Shown here piece by piece: positions 18,285 to 27,434 of a DNA stretch of 64,000 nucleotides; the stretch's first letter is position 1; the number at the start of each line of letters is the position of its first letter. The translations under genes and the position numbers were made by a program. Source of the DNA: Planctomycetota bacterium (GTDB taxonomy: Bacteria > Planctomycetota > Planctomycetia > Pirellulales > Pirellulaceae). The notes below the pieces were generated by a model that was not told the origin of the DNA, searched no databases, and saw only the letters and a program-made list of their open reading frames with translations. The stretch spans positions 124,001 through 188,000 of the forward strand of contig VGZC01000003.1 in assembly GCA_016872725.1 (NCBI GenBank). Reading direction: 5' to 3'.

Positions 18285-18669
18285 GACGCGTCGACCTGTC
18301 GCGAGGGCTTGGGAGAATCTGTGCTGAGGTAACGATCGGGTCGGCGAGGGGCGAGGGTTGAATCGCCTCGATGTCCCCGTCACACCTTCGCCATCCTTCC
18401 GACATGCCCTCCGACACGTGCGGAATCCGTTCCTCCTCGTCGGATTCGCGTGCTCCGCGCCGCTCGGGCTCCACTTGGGTGCGGGGTCCATTTCGTAGGG
18501 CCCGGGCTCGGCTGTTCATCGGAGCCCATGTACCCGATCGACGGATCGCCCCGATCGATGGGGGGAGGCCGAGCGGCCTTGTGGAAGGCGGACGCCGATG
18601 GTAGAAGAACGGTTTGCGAAAACGGGGTTCGCCGAGCGTGTTTTGCGGGTTGCGGTCAAAGGTGCGACG
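18285..18669. other. intergenic region upstream of rpmE
   Basis: 385 bases between the small coiled-coil gene and rpmE, which diverge. Nothing resembles a known RNA or an L31 leader regulator. TTGTGG (18579-18584), 17 bases, then TAGAAG (18602-18607) could be a weak plus-strand promoter about 60 bases before the rpmE start. Confidence 0.35.
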
Positions 18670-18915
18670 ATGAAGGACGGGATTCACCCAGCCTATTTCG
18701 AGACGGTCGTGCGGTGCGGTTGCGGCGAGTCGTTTACGACGCGCAGCACGCGCAAGGAGCTGAAGGTCGACATTTGCAGTGCGTGCCATCCGTTTTATAC
18801 GGGCAAACTGAAGTATGTCGACACGGCGGGCCGGATCGAGAAGTTCCAAACGAAGTTCGCGGCGGGCGGCTACGCCAGCCTGCAGCCCAAGAAAAAAGGA
18901 AAGAGCAAGGCTTAG
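18670..18915 (+). CDS. rpmE: 50S ribosomal protein L31, zinc-binding form
   Basis: 81-residue large-subunit ribosomal protein. [11 protein letters not shown] is the standard L31 N-terminus and fixes the start at 18670. Zinc ligands are present (RCGCGESF and [12 protein letters not shown]), so this is the Cys-plus form used when zinc is sufficient. The C-terminus ends in a basic Lys-rich tail. It is followed by prfA and prmC, forming a translation cluster. Confidence 0.95.
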   Translation: MKDGIHPAYFETVVRCGCGESFTTRSTRKELKVDICSACHPFYTGKLKYVDTAGRIEKFQTKFAAGGYASLQPKKKGKSKA

Positions 18916-19013
18916 CCGGTCCTTCGGCATCTTTGCGCGTGCGCGCCGCGCGGGACATCGTCCGGCGACGCGCGTCTCGTATCCATGGCGACCCCCGGAT
19001 GTGCGGTTGATCC

Positions 19014-20093
19014 ATGCGCGAAATGCTCGAAGAGAAACTCCGCCGGTTCGAGGAACTCGAACGCCAAATGGCTGATCCGGCCGTGCTGGCCGATTCGAAC
19101 CGCATGGCCGCCACGGCCCGCGAACACGGCTCCCTCGCGAGGCTCGCCACGAAGTACCGCGCGTTCAAGGCGGCCAACGACGAATTGGCTGAGCTCGCCG
19201 AATTGCGAGGAAGCTCCGATCCCGACGAACGGGAACTCGCCGAGACCGAGATTTCCGTCGTTCGGGCTCGACGCGAGCGAACCTGGAATGAGCTTCTCGA
19301 ACTCACCGTGGGCGGCGATGACGCCAACCGCCGCCGCTGCGTGTTGGAGATCCGCGCGGGGACGGGGGGCGACGAGGCCGCGCTGTTCGTCCGCAATCTG
19401 TACGAAATGTACAAGAGGCACGGCGAGCAGAGAGGATGGAAGGTCGAAATCCTCGAAGCCAGTCCGACCGAACTCGGCGGATTCAAGGAGATCATCCTCG
19501 GAGTCGAGGGCGAGGACGCGTATCGGGAGCTCCAGTACGAGAGCGGGGGGCACCGCGTCCAGCGCGTTCCCGAAACCGAGGCGAAGGGCAGGATCCACAC
19601 ATCGGCGGCGACCGTGGCCGTGATGCCCGAGCCGGAGGATGTCGAAATCGATCTCAAGCCCGACGACTACCGCAAGGACATTTACTGCGCGAGTGGTCCC
19701 GGCGGGCAGCATGTGAACAAGACGGCGTCGGCGATCCGATTGACGCACTACGATACGGGGATCGTCGTGGCGATGCAGGACGAGCGAAGCCAGCACAAGA
19801 ATCTCGCCAAGGCGCTCCGCGTCCTGAAATCGCGGGTCTACGAACATTACCGGGCGAAGGAGCAGGCGAAGCGTGCCGAGGAGCGCAAGACGCTCGTCGG
19901 ATCGGGCGATCGGAGCCAGCGGATTCGAACGTACAATTTCCCCGAGAACCGCCTCACCGATCACCGCGTTCCCGGCCTGACGCTGTATAAGCTCGACCAG
20001 ATCATCGCCGGAAACCTGCAGCCGGTTACCGATGGCCTGATCGAATACGACCGTGCGAATCTCCGGAGCCAGATGGGCGGCGATCTCGATTGA
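19014..20093 (+). CDS. prfA: peptide chain release factor 1
   Basis: 359-residue class I release factor recognising UAA/UAG. The catalytic GGQ loop is in [12 protein letters not shown]. The codon-recognition PxT tripeptide is PET in [16 protein letters not shown], which identifies RF1 rather than RF2 (SPF). The acidic N-terminal coiled-coil domain ([18 protein letters not shown]) is complete. The next gene is prmC, the methyltransferase for this protein's GGQ glutamine. Confidence 0.96.
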   Translation: MREMLEEKLRRFEELERQMADPAVLADSNRMAATAREHGSLARLATKYRAFKAANDELAELAELRGSSDPDERELAETEISVVRARRERTWNELLELTVGGDDANRRRCVLEIRAGTGGDEAALFVRNLYEMYKRHGEQRGWKVEILEASPTELGGFKEIILGVEGEDAYRELQYESGGHRVQRVPETEAKGRIHTSAATVAVMPEPEDVEIDLKPDDYRKDIYCASGPGGQHVNKTASAIRLTHYDTGIVVAMQDERSQHKNLAKALRVLKSRVYEHYRAKEQAKRAEERKTLVGSGDRSQRIRTYNFPENRLTDHRVPGLTLYKLDQIIAGNLQPVTDGLIEYDRANLRSQMGGDLD

Positions 20094-20192
20094 CGGAACG
20101 GCCCCCGCGGTGAAGGGCCGAGGATCGCGAAGGGCCGACCGGAGTCCCCGGCCGACTCGAGGAATCACTTGACGGGAACTCCCGTACGTGCC

Positions 20193-21116
20193 ATGGAACC
20201 GCCCGCCAATGCCAGTCCGTCAACCATCGCTTCCCAGGACGGACCGTGGACCATCCTGCGTTTGCTCCAGTGGACGACCGCCTATTTGGCTCGGCACGGC
20301 GCGTCGAACGGCCGGCTCGACGCCGAAATCCTGCTCGCCCATGTGCGGGGCTGCGAGCGTCTCCAACTGTATACGGCGTATTCCGAAGTCGTATCCGAGT
20401 CGGATCGGGCGGCCTATCGGGAGTTGGTGCGGCAGCGTGCGTCGGGTAGGCCGGTCGCCTATCTCGTGGGTTACCGCGAGTTCTATTCGATGCGGTTCGC
20501 GGTGACGCCCGACGTCTTGATTCCGAGGCCGGAGACGGAGTCTTTGGTCATCGCGCTGTTGGATTTGGCGAAAGGTTTTCCGCGCCACCCGCGTGTGGCG
20601 GACGTCGGAACGGGCAGCGGCGTGCTGGCGATCTGCGCCGCCAAATACCTGCCCGACGCGCGCGTGACGGCCATCGATCGGAGCCTTCCCGCGCTCGACG
20701 TGGCCCGGCGGAACGCCGCGTCGCTCGTACCTGAGCGGGGGATCGAGTTCGTCGCGAGCGACCTGTTCGAGGCCCTGCCCTCGGAGCGGCGATTCGACAT
20801 CGTCGTGAGCAATCCGCCGTACGTTTCGGATCAGGAGTTCGAGCAGTTGCCGAAGGATGTGCGCGACTTCGAGCCGACGATGGCGCTGGTCGCCGGACCG
20901 ACGGGAACCGAGATCGTCCTGCGTCTGGCGAGCGAGTGCCGCGATCGGCTTGAGCCGGGCGGATGGCTCGTGTGCGAAATCAGTCCGATGATCGCCGATG
21001 CCTCGCGGGCGATTTTCGCGTCGGAGGGCATTTGGCACGATCCGCGAACGACGCGCGATCTTGCGTCGCACGAACGGGTACTCACCGTCCAGCGGCGTCG
21101 CGACGGCGGCCCGTGA
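20193..21116 (+). CDS. prmC: peptide chain release factor N5-glutamine methyltransferase
   Basis: 307-residue SAM-dependent methyltransferase that methylates the Gln of the GGQ motif in release factors. The helical N-terminal domain is followed by the Rossmann domain with DVGTGSGVLAICAA (SAM binding) and the NPPY catalytic motif in VVSNPPYVSDQEF. LIPRPETE is also typical. ATG 20193 is preferred; a TTG at 20169 would add eight residues. It sits directly after prfA, consistent with co-expression. Confidence 0.93.
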   Translation: MEPPANASPSTIASQDGPWTILRLLQWTTAYLARHGASNGRLDAEILLAHVRGCERLQLYTAYSEVVSESDRAAYRELVRQRASGRPVAYLVGYREFYSMRFAVTPDVLIPRPETESLVIALLDLAKGFPRHPRVADVGTGSGVLAICAAKYLPDARVTAIDRSLPALDVARRNAASLVPERGIEFVASDLFEALPSERRFDIVVSNPPYVSDQEFEQLPKDVRDFEPTMALVAGPTGTEIVLRLASECRDRLEPGGWLVCEISPMIADASRAIFASEGIWHDPRTTRDLASHERVLTVQRRRDGGP

Positions 21117-21152
21117 GCGCGGGACGGGGATACGGAATCGATCGGTCCGGCG

Positions 21153-22421
21153 TCACGCGACGGGAACTTCGATCGTGACGCCGGTTACGGGCAGATGCTT
21201 GGGTTCGACGACGGCGAGCCCGGTCTCGGTGTGGACGCACGTCCGATTGCGGCCCGCTCGACGGGCTTCGCCGAGCGCCGCGCGCAGCCGATCGATCGCT
21301 TCGGCGATCGACTCTTCCGATGCCAGCGTCACCGCCGCGCAGCTCACGGTGAGTTCGAACTCCCGGTCGCCCACCCGGAAGGAGGTCGCCTCGACTTCCT
21401 GCCGCAACCGCTCGCAAGCCAGCTCGGCGCCCTCGATCGGCGTGCCTCCGAGCACGAATACGAACGTCGATCCACCGATCCGGGTCACTCGGTCGAATCC
21501 CCGGTTCTGCCGCAGTCCTTCCTCGAGGTTCCTCGCGAACGCACCGAGCAATCGATCGCCGACGACCGAGCTGACCTGTTGGTGGACGCGGTGGAATCGG
21601 TCGATGTCGACGAGCGCCAACGAGACGGTCTCGCGCTGATGATCCTCGTCCCGCCGGAAGATCTGATAGACGTATTCCAGGCCGACGCGGTTATAGAGCG
21701 CGAGTTGCGGATTGAGGAGGAGCGGGGTGGGTGTGGCGAGCACTCGGTCGCGGGAACGCAGTTCGAGCGCGAGGAGTTCTTCGAGTTCATCGCGCAGGCG
21801 GAAGGTCATTTCAAGCTGTTCGCGCAGGGTAGCCCATCCGTTTGGGTCGGGCGAAGGCGCCCGCTTACCGGCCGCATTGTGCGGCGGTCCCGATGGCTGC
21901 GACTGTTCCCAGCGCATGGCGTGATCCATCACTACGTCGGACAAGGGACGCGTTGCCCGATCGGAATCGCGCTCCTGGTTGAGCCGCTCGACGGCCTCGT
22001 GCAGGTTCGCGGCGAGCGACCGGGCTCTTGCGTCGCGCGAGTCGACGGCGTCGGGCGGCACGTCGCGTCCGGACTTCACCGCGTGTTCGACGTCGCGGAG
22101 GGCCGTTCCGAGTTGCTCCGCTTCCCGCAGCAGGACCCACAATGCCGATTCGCGCAGCCCCGCGCCGCTCACCCCCATGCCTTCGATCGCGCCCCGCCAA
22201 TCCTCGGATATGGCCGGTTCCGAAGGGGTGGTGATCTCGGAGCCGCGGACATTGGATGCCGCCGCGCCGCGCGCGGCGGGCGACGTTTCAAGGACACGCG
22301 CCTCGGCCGAGCCGGTCGGCGCGGCGATCCATCGGTCGTGCGCGATCGCCACCGCGAATCCCATGCCGATATTGACCGCCGCGACGGCGATGAAAAAGGC
22401 GAGCACGGAGTCAGGCTCCAT
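21153..22421 (-). CDS. membrane-anchored GGDEF-domain protein with degenerate active site
   Basis: 422 residues. One N-terminal membrane helix (VLAFFIAVAAVNIGMGFAV) is followed by a long charged, partly helical cytoplasmic region, then a GGDEF fold from about residue 250 (LYNRVGLEYVYQIF, LALVDIDRFHRVHQQ). The signature is RIGGSTFVFVL, so GG[DE]EF is replaced by GGSTF near residue 315. The general base and metal ligand are lost, so diguanylate cyclase activity is unlikely; a c-di-GMP/GTP-binding or scaffolding role is possible. The ATG overlaps the galE stop by 11 bases. Confidence 0.8.
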   Translation of the reverse strand: MEPDSVLAFFIAVAAVNIGMGFAVAIAHDRWIAAPTGSAEARVLETSPAARGAAASNVRGSEITTPSEPAISEDWRGAIEGMGVSGAGLRESALWVLLREAEQLGTALRDVEHAVKSGRDVPPDAVDSRDARARSLAANLHEAVERLNQERDSDRATRPLSDVVMDHAMRWEQSQPSGPPHNAAGKRAPSPDPNGWATLREQLEMTFRLRDELEELLALELRSRDRVLATPTPLLLNPQLALYNRVGLEYVYQIFRRDEDHQRETVSLALVDIDRFHRVHQQVSSVVGDRLLGAFARNLEEGLRQNRGFDRVTRIGGSTFVFVLGGTPIEGAELACERLRQEVEATSFRVGDREFELTVSCAAVTLASEESIAEAIDRLRAALGEARRAGRNRTCVHTETGLAVVEPKHLPVTGVTIEVPVA

Positions 22422-23394
22422 AGCCGGTTGGATGATTGCGATGCCAGTTCCACGCCGTTTCGACGATGCGTTCGATCGCCGTGTACCGAGGCGTCCAGCC
22501 GAGCACTTGTTTCGCGCGTCGCGGGTCGGCGATCAACGTCGGCGGATCGCCCGGCCGGCGCGGGCCGATCACGTCCGGGATCGGATGGCCCGTGACGCGG
22601 CGGCACGCGTCGAGGATCTCCCGCACGCTGTTTCCCACACCCGTTCCCAAGTTCAACTTCCACGCCGTACCCGGTTCGAGCCGATCGAGGGCCCGTTCGT
22701 GGGCGTCGGCGAGATCGTCCACGTGCACGTAGTCGCGGACACACGTTCCGTCGGGAGTCGGATAGTCGTTTCCGAAAACGGTGATCGCGTCGCGTTGGCC
22801 GAGCGCGACCTGGAGCACGATCGGGATCAAGTGCGATTCGGGATCATGGTCCTCGCCCAAGTCGCCGTCGGGCGCCGCTCCCGCCGCATTGAAGTACCGC
22901 AGCGACGCGACGGCCCATCCATAGGCGCGGGCATAGTCATCGAGGAGTCGTTCGACGCAGAACTTCGTGAAACCGTACGGATTGATCGGCCGCTGCGGTT
23001 CGTCCTCGGAGATCGGTTGCCGCTCGGGAGCGCCGTAGGTCGCGGTGGTGCTCGAAAACACGAATCGCGTCACGCCCGCGGCGCGCATCGATTCGGCGAG
23101 CCGGATCGGGGCGACGAGGTTATTGCCGTAGTAGCGCGCTGGATCCGCCATCGATTCGCCGACGAGCGCGAACGCCGCGAAGTGCATCACCGCGTCGATC
23201 GACCGTTCACGCAGCACCCGCGTGACATGGTCGGCGTCTTCGAGTTCGCCCTCGATCAAGCGTCCCGGGGGAACGGCGGCCCGGTGTCCCCGCGAGAGGT
23301 TGTCGAAGACGAGCACGTCATGGCCCGACTTCAGCAGCCTTCGGACGGCATGCGAACCGACGTAGCCGGCGCCGCCCGTTACGAGAATGCGCAT
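22411..23394 (-). CDS. galE: UDP-glucose 4-epimerase
   Basis: 327-residue extended short-chain dehydrogenase interconverting UDP-glucose and UDP-galactose. The NAD-binding GGAGYVGSH is at residues 7-15, the catalytic Ser/Thr region is SSTTATYG, and YxxxK is in NPYGFTKFCVERLL. RYFNAAGA and TPDGTCVRDYVHVDDLA are GalE hallmarks. The ATG at 23394 gives MRILVTGG and has GGAG ten bases upstream. Its last bases overlap the start of the GGDEF-like gene, so the two are probably co-transcribed. Confidence 0.92.
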   Translation of the reverse strand: MRILVTGGAGYVGSHAVRRLLKSGHDVLVFDNLSRGHRAAVPPGRLIEGELEDADHVTRVLRERSIDAVMHFAAFALVGESMADPARYYGNNLVAPIRLAESMRAAGVTRFVFSSTTATYGAPERQPISEDEPQRPINPYGFTKFCVERLLDDYARAYGWAVASLRYFNAAGAAPDGDLGEDHDPESHLIPIVLQVALGQRDAITVFGNDYPTPDGTCVRDYVHVDDLADAHERALDRLEPGTAWKLNLGTGVGNSVREILDACRRVTGHPIPDVIGPRRPGDPPTLIADPRRAKQVLGWTPRYTAIERIVETAWNWHRNHPTGYGA

Positions 23395-23503
23395 CGAATG
23401 GGAACTCCGGGTTGTGGCGGTTGGGTCGTTGGAACCGGGCCCGCGGCGGCTCGGTCCCCACAAACATACTCCTTGATTGACGGCGGGGCCGCGCGTCGAG
23501 CCG

Positions 23504-24610
23504 ATGAATAGTGCGGAGCCCGCGCGGTCGTCCGGCCCGCGCGCCGTCATCATGCGAACTCGATCCCGCCATCCCACCGACCCATCGCCGTCCGCGCGCC
23601 CGACGCCTCGGGACGCGCCCGCGGCCGATCCGAAGTCAACGGGCGAACCGCCCGGTCGCCCCGTGATCCGGAAGGGACGGCGACTGGCCGTCCGGTCGCA
23701 TGATCGCCCGGTCCCCGGATCAAATCAACCGCATTGGTTCGATGCGTTCATCGACTATCTGCGGGGCGAGTGCCATCTGGCCGAGAACACGGTCGCAGCC
23801 TATGGCCGCGATTTGACCCGGTTCCGCGCCTGGCTTTCGGCCCGTCCCATTCCGGCGCTCGGCATCCGGGAACTCGCCGACTACGCGGGGTGGCTGCACG
23901 AACGGGGCCTCGCGCCCTCGTCGATCGCTCGGCATCTCGTGGCCCTTCGGATGTTCTTCCGATACCTGCAGCTCGAAGGCGTGTTGACCGAGAACCACGC
24001 CGACTTGCTGGGCAGCCAGAAACTCTGGCAGCGCATCCCGTCGGTCCTTTCGCCCGGTCAGGTCGACGCGTTCCTCGCCGCGCCGCGGCGAACCGATGCG
24101 TATTGGCGTCGGGACCGAGCGCTGCTCGAAATGCTCTATGCGACCGGCTGCCGCGCGTCGGAGATATCGCACCTTCCGCTTCGCGATACGCGGCTCGATG
24201 ACGGCTATTGCCTTTGCCAGGGAAAAGGGTCGAAGGAGCGACTGACGCCGATCGGGCGTCGCGCGATCGAGTCGGTGCGGGAGTACCTCGAGCACGAACG
24301 GCCCGTATTGGCCGCGATTCCCGGGACGCCTCCCGCGTGGCTGCTCCTGTCGCGTCGAGGCCGCCGGTTGCGCCGCGAGGCCATTTGGGAACTCGTGAAG
24401 AAGTACGCCGCGCGGGCCGGAATCGCCTCGACGATCAGTCCGCACAGTCTGCGGCACAGCTTCGCCACGCACTTGCTCGCCGGGGGCGCCGATCTCCGGC
24501 AGGTTCAGGAAATGCTCGGCCACGCGTCGATCGCGACCACGCAGATCTACACGCATATCGAGCCGTCGCGACTCAAGAAGATCCACCAGAAGTTCCATCC
24601 CCGCGCGTGA
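23504..24610 (+). CDS. xerD: tyrosine recombinase, XerC/XerD type
   Basis: 368-residue site-specific recombinase with complete catalytic residues: Arg in ATGCRASEISHLPL, His-x-x-Arg in SPHSLRHSFATHLL, His in MLGHASIATTQ, and the nucleophile Tyr in QIYTH. The N-terminal core-binding (SAM-like) domain runs FIDYLRGECHLAENTVAAYGRDLTRF. Length from that domain onward matches Xer proteins resolving chromosome dimers. About 70 disordered residues precede it; the true start could be 23504, 23552 or TTG 23477. With no integrase-like neighbours or att sites, a chromosomal Xer is favoured. Confidence 0.85.
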   Translation: MNSAEPARSSGPRAVIMRTRSRHPTDPSPSARPTPRDAPAADPKSTGEPPGRPVIRKGRRLAVRSHDRPVPGSNQPHWFDAFIDYLRGECHLAENTVAAYGRDLTRFRAWLSARPIPALGIRELADYAGWLHERGLAPSSIARHLVALRMFFRYLQLEGVLTENHADLLGSQKLWQRIPSVLSPGQVDAFLAAPRRTDAYWRRDRALLEMLYATGCRASEISHLPLRDTRLDDGYCLCQGKGSKERLTPIGRRAIESVREYLEHERPVLAAIPGTPPAWLLLSRRGRRLRREAIWELVKKYAARAGIASTISPHSLRHSFATHLLAGGADLRQVQEMLGHASIATTQIYTHIEPSRLKKIHQKFHPRA

Positions 24611-24635
24611 TTCGCACGCGTCTCGGACCCCGCGA

Positions 24636-26129
24636 TCAGGATTTCGGCGGGCCGTCGCGCCAGAGCATGCGTTCGAGTCTCGGGAAGAGTTTGAGCGCGT
24701 TGTCGCGGAGCACTTGTCCTCCGATCCGGATCGCGTGCTCCTCGCGCAGTTCACCCCGTTCCACCTTCTCCGCGAGCGCTTCGGCGAGGCATTGCCGTGT
24801 GAACTCGGTCGCCGCGTAAATGCCCTCGGCGTTCACCGTGTCCGCGCCCCAGAGGATCCGATCGGAGGGAAAGGCCTCGAACCACTCCTGGTAGGCGCGT
24901 TTCGCGACGGTATAGCTGAGCGTCGGGAGCCAGCACGAGTCGATCCAGACGTTCTTGTGCCGCATGGCGATCACGGCCGTTTCGCCGATCCACGGATAAC
25001 CGCCGTGGAACAGGATGAACTTCGTCTTGGGATTCGCTTCGATCAAGTCGACCAAATTCATCGGATTCGAGCCTTGGATGCGGGCTTGACCCGTGTGGAC
25101 CTGGAACGGCAGATCGTACTTCGCGCTGAGCCCGCAGATCGTCCAGAACATGAAGTCCTCGAAGTCGCCTTGTTCCTCGGGCGTCGTCTCCGCTGGCGGT
25201 TTTTGGAAGATGGAAGCGGCCCGTTCCTTGGTCACCTTCCCGTACCGCAGGCTCCGCTGATAGGCTTGGGTCGATTTGAGGCAGACCGCGTCCGCCGCGA
25301 CGGCCTCCGCAAACAACCGGTCCACGACCGCCAGATAGTCGTCGAGCGAATCGGCCTTCAGTCCCATGCGGCGCGCGGCGGCGAAGGGACTATCCGCGTC
25401 CGACGTCACGCGGCCGGGGTGGCTCGCGCTGAGGAGTGTCGTGACATTGAGGACGGGCACGGAATAAGGATAGTCGCGAGCGAATTGCAGGCGGCTCCAG
25501 TACGGATCGATCAGCATCAGTTCGATATTGGCCTTGTTCACGATGACGTCGTTCAGCCAATCGGCGTTCCGGTAGTTCTCGAAGATCCGCGCGTTCAAGG
25601 ACCGAGCCTGTTCGGCCGTGATCGTGTCGAAATCGATTCCGTAGAGGTCGCGGAACGCGGGGAGCAGATACCGATAGAAGCTGGTCGCCCGCGCGTTGTC
25701 GAAATTGTGCTCGGCCTGCTTCCACCACGTGTCGAATTGCCCGTCCGCCGGCCAGGGCGCGAGCGGATTGGTCCACCCGTAATAGCTGCCGGACCAGATG
25801 CCAAAGAGCGTCATGCCCGTACCGTCGGGCGTCGCCACTCGGTTGGGCAGTTCGTCGAATCCGCGAAGGTGTTCGTGCGTATCGATCGCGCGGACCGCTT
25901 GGAGCGCGGCTTTGATCCGCGCGTAGGTTTCAGTCTTCTTGACGTCCTGGGCGCGAAGCGGAGCGAACCCGATCAGGACCAGCGCGGTCAGGACGAGCGG
26001 AGCGACACGGCGAATCCACCATGCGTCTCGGCATCGCACGGCATCGGCCTTTCGCACGGGCAGGGGAGGTGCGCGCCGCTCGGCCCCATCGGCGCACGCC
26101 GCGCCGCGGGATTCCGCCGCGCCGCGCAT
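24636..26129 (-). CDS. exported amidohydrolase (Amidohydro_2 type)
   Basis: 497 residues. A basic N-terminus and a hydrophobic segment (RVAPLVLTALVLIGFAPLRAQ, about residues 40-60) indicate export. The body resembles metal-dependent amidohydrolases: IDTHEHLRGF supplies the first HxH, LPFQVHTGQ and LFHGGYPWIGE give further His ligands, and RILWGADTVNAEG supplies the Asp. Related planctomycete proteins act on unknown, possibly uronate-like or aromatic, substrates. The ATG overlaps the stop of the upstream molybdoenzyme gene (TGATG), so the two are translationally coupled. No substrate is claimed. Confidence 0.78.
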   Translation of the reverse strand: MRGAAESRGAACADGAERRAPPLPVRKADAVRCRDAWWIRRVAPLVLTALVLIGFAPLRAQDVKKTETYARIKAALQAVRAIDTHEHLRGFDELPNRVATPDGTGMTLFGIWSGSYYGWTNPLAPWPADGQFDTWWKQAEHNFDNARATSFYRYLLPAFRDLYGIDFDTITAEQARSLNARIFENYRNADWLNDVIVNKANIELMLIDPYWSRLQFARDYPYSVPVLNVTTLLSASHPGRVTSDADSPFAAARRMGLKADSLDDYLAVVDRLFAEAVAADAVCLKSTQAYQRSLRYGKVTKERAASIFQKPPAETTPEEQGDFEDFMFWTICGLSAKYDLPFQVHTGQARIQGSNPMNLVDLIEANPKTKFILFHGGYPWIGETAVIAMRHKNVWIDSCWLPTLSYTVAKRAYQEWFEAFPSDRILWGADTVNAEGIYAATEFTRQCLAEALAEKVERGELREEHAIRIGGQVLRDNALKLFPRLERMLWRDGPPKS

Positions 26130-27310
26130 CACGCGGTGATCTCGATATCGCGGGGCCATTGCTCGTACGCCTCCCAATAAGTCCTCTTCAGAGCGATTTC
26201 GTCATCGGACGCCGAGGGTTGGATCCGGCCGTTCGCGTCGATCGCCCTCGACACCAGCGTGTGCTTGCCGGGGGCGAGCGAACCGGCGTCGCACGTGAAG
26301 AAAGTCCATGCGAATTTCGATCGGGGTTCGGCGGCGAGTTCGGCGGGTTGCCACGGTCCGTCATCGATCTTGACATCAACGCGCGCGATGCCCGTTCCGT
26401 CGTCCCATGTCGCGCCAAGCACGCGAACGGGCGCCTTGCCGTCGATCGTCGCCTTGCGCGTGACCCGCGCGATCACCGATTTCAAGTTCACGCGCGTGAC
26501 CGATGTTTCCACGAACGTGATCGCGTCTCCCTTCCGCTCGCCCCGGACGGTCACGTAGTCCCGCCCCATGAATCGGCCCATGTAGCGCCGGTCGCGGCAT
26601 TCGATCCGCGCGAGCCATTTCACGTTCGCGATGCCGTACCATCCGGGAACAATCAGCCGCACGGGAGCGCCGTTGCCCTTTTCGAGCGGAGCGCCGTTGC
26701 GTTCGTGGGCGAGGATCGGGTCGAGCCGCTTCACGTCGGCGAGCGACATGCTGCGCCCGAACGGCACATGGAACTTCAATTCGCGGGCCGTGCCCGGCCG
26801 CAGGGTTTCCTCCTGTTGGTCCCTGCCGATGAACACGAGTTCGATCACGCCGGCCTGGATGCCGCATTCCTCGAGAAGCGGCAGGAGCGGCGTGCCCGTC
26901 CATCGGCTGTTGTAGACCGCGTTCATGAACCCCTTGCTCGAACCGTTGCCCGAGCATTCGAGCGTCATGACCAGATCGCGCTTCGGCCGCGCTCTCAATT
27001 CGTCCATCGTGAGACTCACCGGCCGATCGACCAGCCCGGCGATTTCCAACCGGTGCGTCGCGCCGTCGAATTCGGGCATTCCGTAATGCTGGACGCCGAA
27101 GACCTGGTCCTGCGGCGTCAGCCATGCGTCGAGCGTTTCCCAATCGAGGCGATTGGGAGGCGTTCGGGGCATGTCGAGGAACGGGACGAGCTCTTCGCCG
27201 TCATCCATCGCGGGGAACGCGATTCCGCGCGACGCCATCCACGCGATCAGGCTCGCGGAAGTCGTCGCGGCGGCTTTCAACAGGTCACGCCGACTCGATT
27301 CGTTCACCAT
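26129..27310 (-). CDS. Tat-exported sulfite oxidase-like molybdoenzyme
   Basis: 393-residue molybdopterin-domain oxidoreductase of the sulfite oxidase superfamily. A twin-arginine signal is visible (SSRRDLLKAAATTSAS, RR at about residues 7-8). The molybdenum-ligating Cys is in MTLECSGNG near residue 119. The cofactor-binding fold continues through VRLIVPGWYGIANVKWL, and a C-terminal Mo-co dimerisation-like domain follows (ARVDVKIDDGPWQPAEL). It probably folds with cofactor in the cytoplasm and exits via Tat. AAGGA ten bases upstream favours ATG 27310 over 27319. It overlaps the amidohydrolase gene. Confidence 0.87.
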   Translation of the reverse strand: MVNESSRRDLLKAAATTSASLIAWMASRGIAFPAMDDGEELVPFLDMPRTPPNRLDWETLDAWLTPQDQVFGVQHYGMPEFDGATHRLEIAGLVDRPVSLTMDELRARPKRDLVMTLECSGNGSSKGFMNAVYNSRWTGTPLLPLLEECGIQAGVIELVFIGRDQQEETLRPGTARELKFHVPFGRSMSLADVKRLDPILAHERNGAPLEKGNGAPVRLIVPGWYGIANVKWLARIECRDRRYMGRFMGRDYVTVRGERKGDAITFVETSVTRVNLKSVIARVTRKATIDGKAPVRVLGATWDDGTGIARVDVKIDDGPWQPAELAAEPRSKFAWTFFTCDAGSLAPGKHTLVSRAIDANGRIQPSASDDEIALKRTYWEAYEQWPRDIEITA

Positions 27311-27353
27311 GGTGTTCATTTCCTTGCGAGAATTCAACAGAACGCCGATTCCA

Positions 27354-27423
27354 CTTGCCTTGTTTTCATTGCCCTGTTTTCATTGCCCTGTTTTCGGTGC
27401 CCTGTTTTCGGTGCCCTGTTTCG
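27354..27423. repeat. five tandem copies of a 14-bp repeat
   Basis: Five units of about ATTGCCCTGTTTTC lie head to tail (27354, 27368, 27382, 27396, 27410), the first and last slightly degenerate. They sit in the 120-base gap between the molybdoenzyme start and the cupredoxin stop, both minus-strand genes. Copy number may vary by slippage. The array separates the two genes and could affect readthrough. Confidence 0.9.
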
Positions 27424-27434
27424 ACCGCGCCACT

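Noticed and set aside
23504-24610. Phage or genomic-island integrase
   Set aside because: Length and motifs fit a chromosomal Xer protein; there are no att repeats, tRNA end or phage genes nearby.
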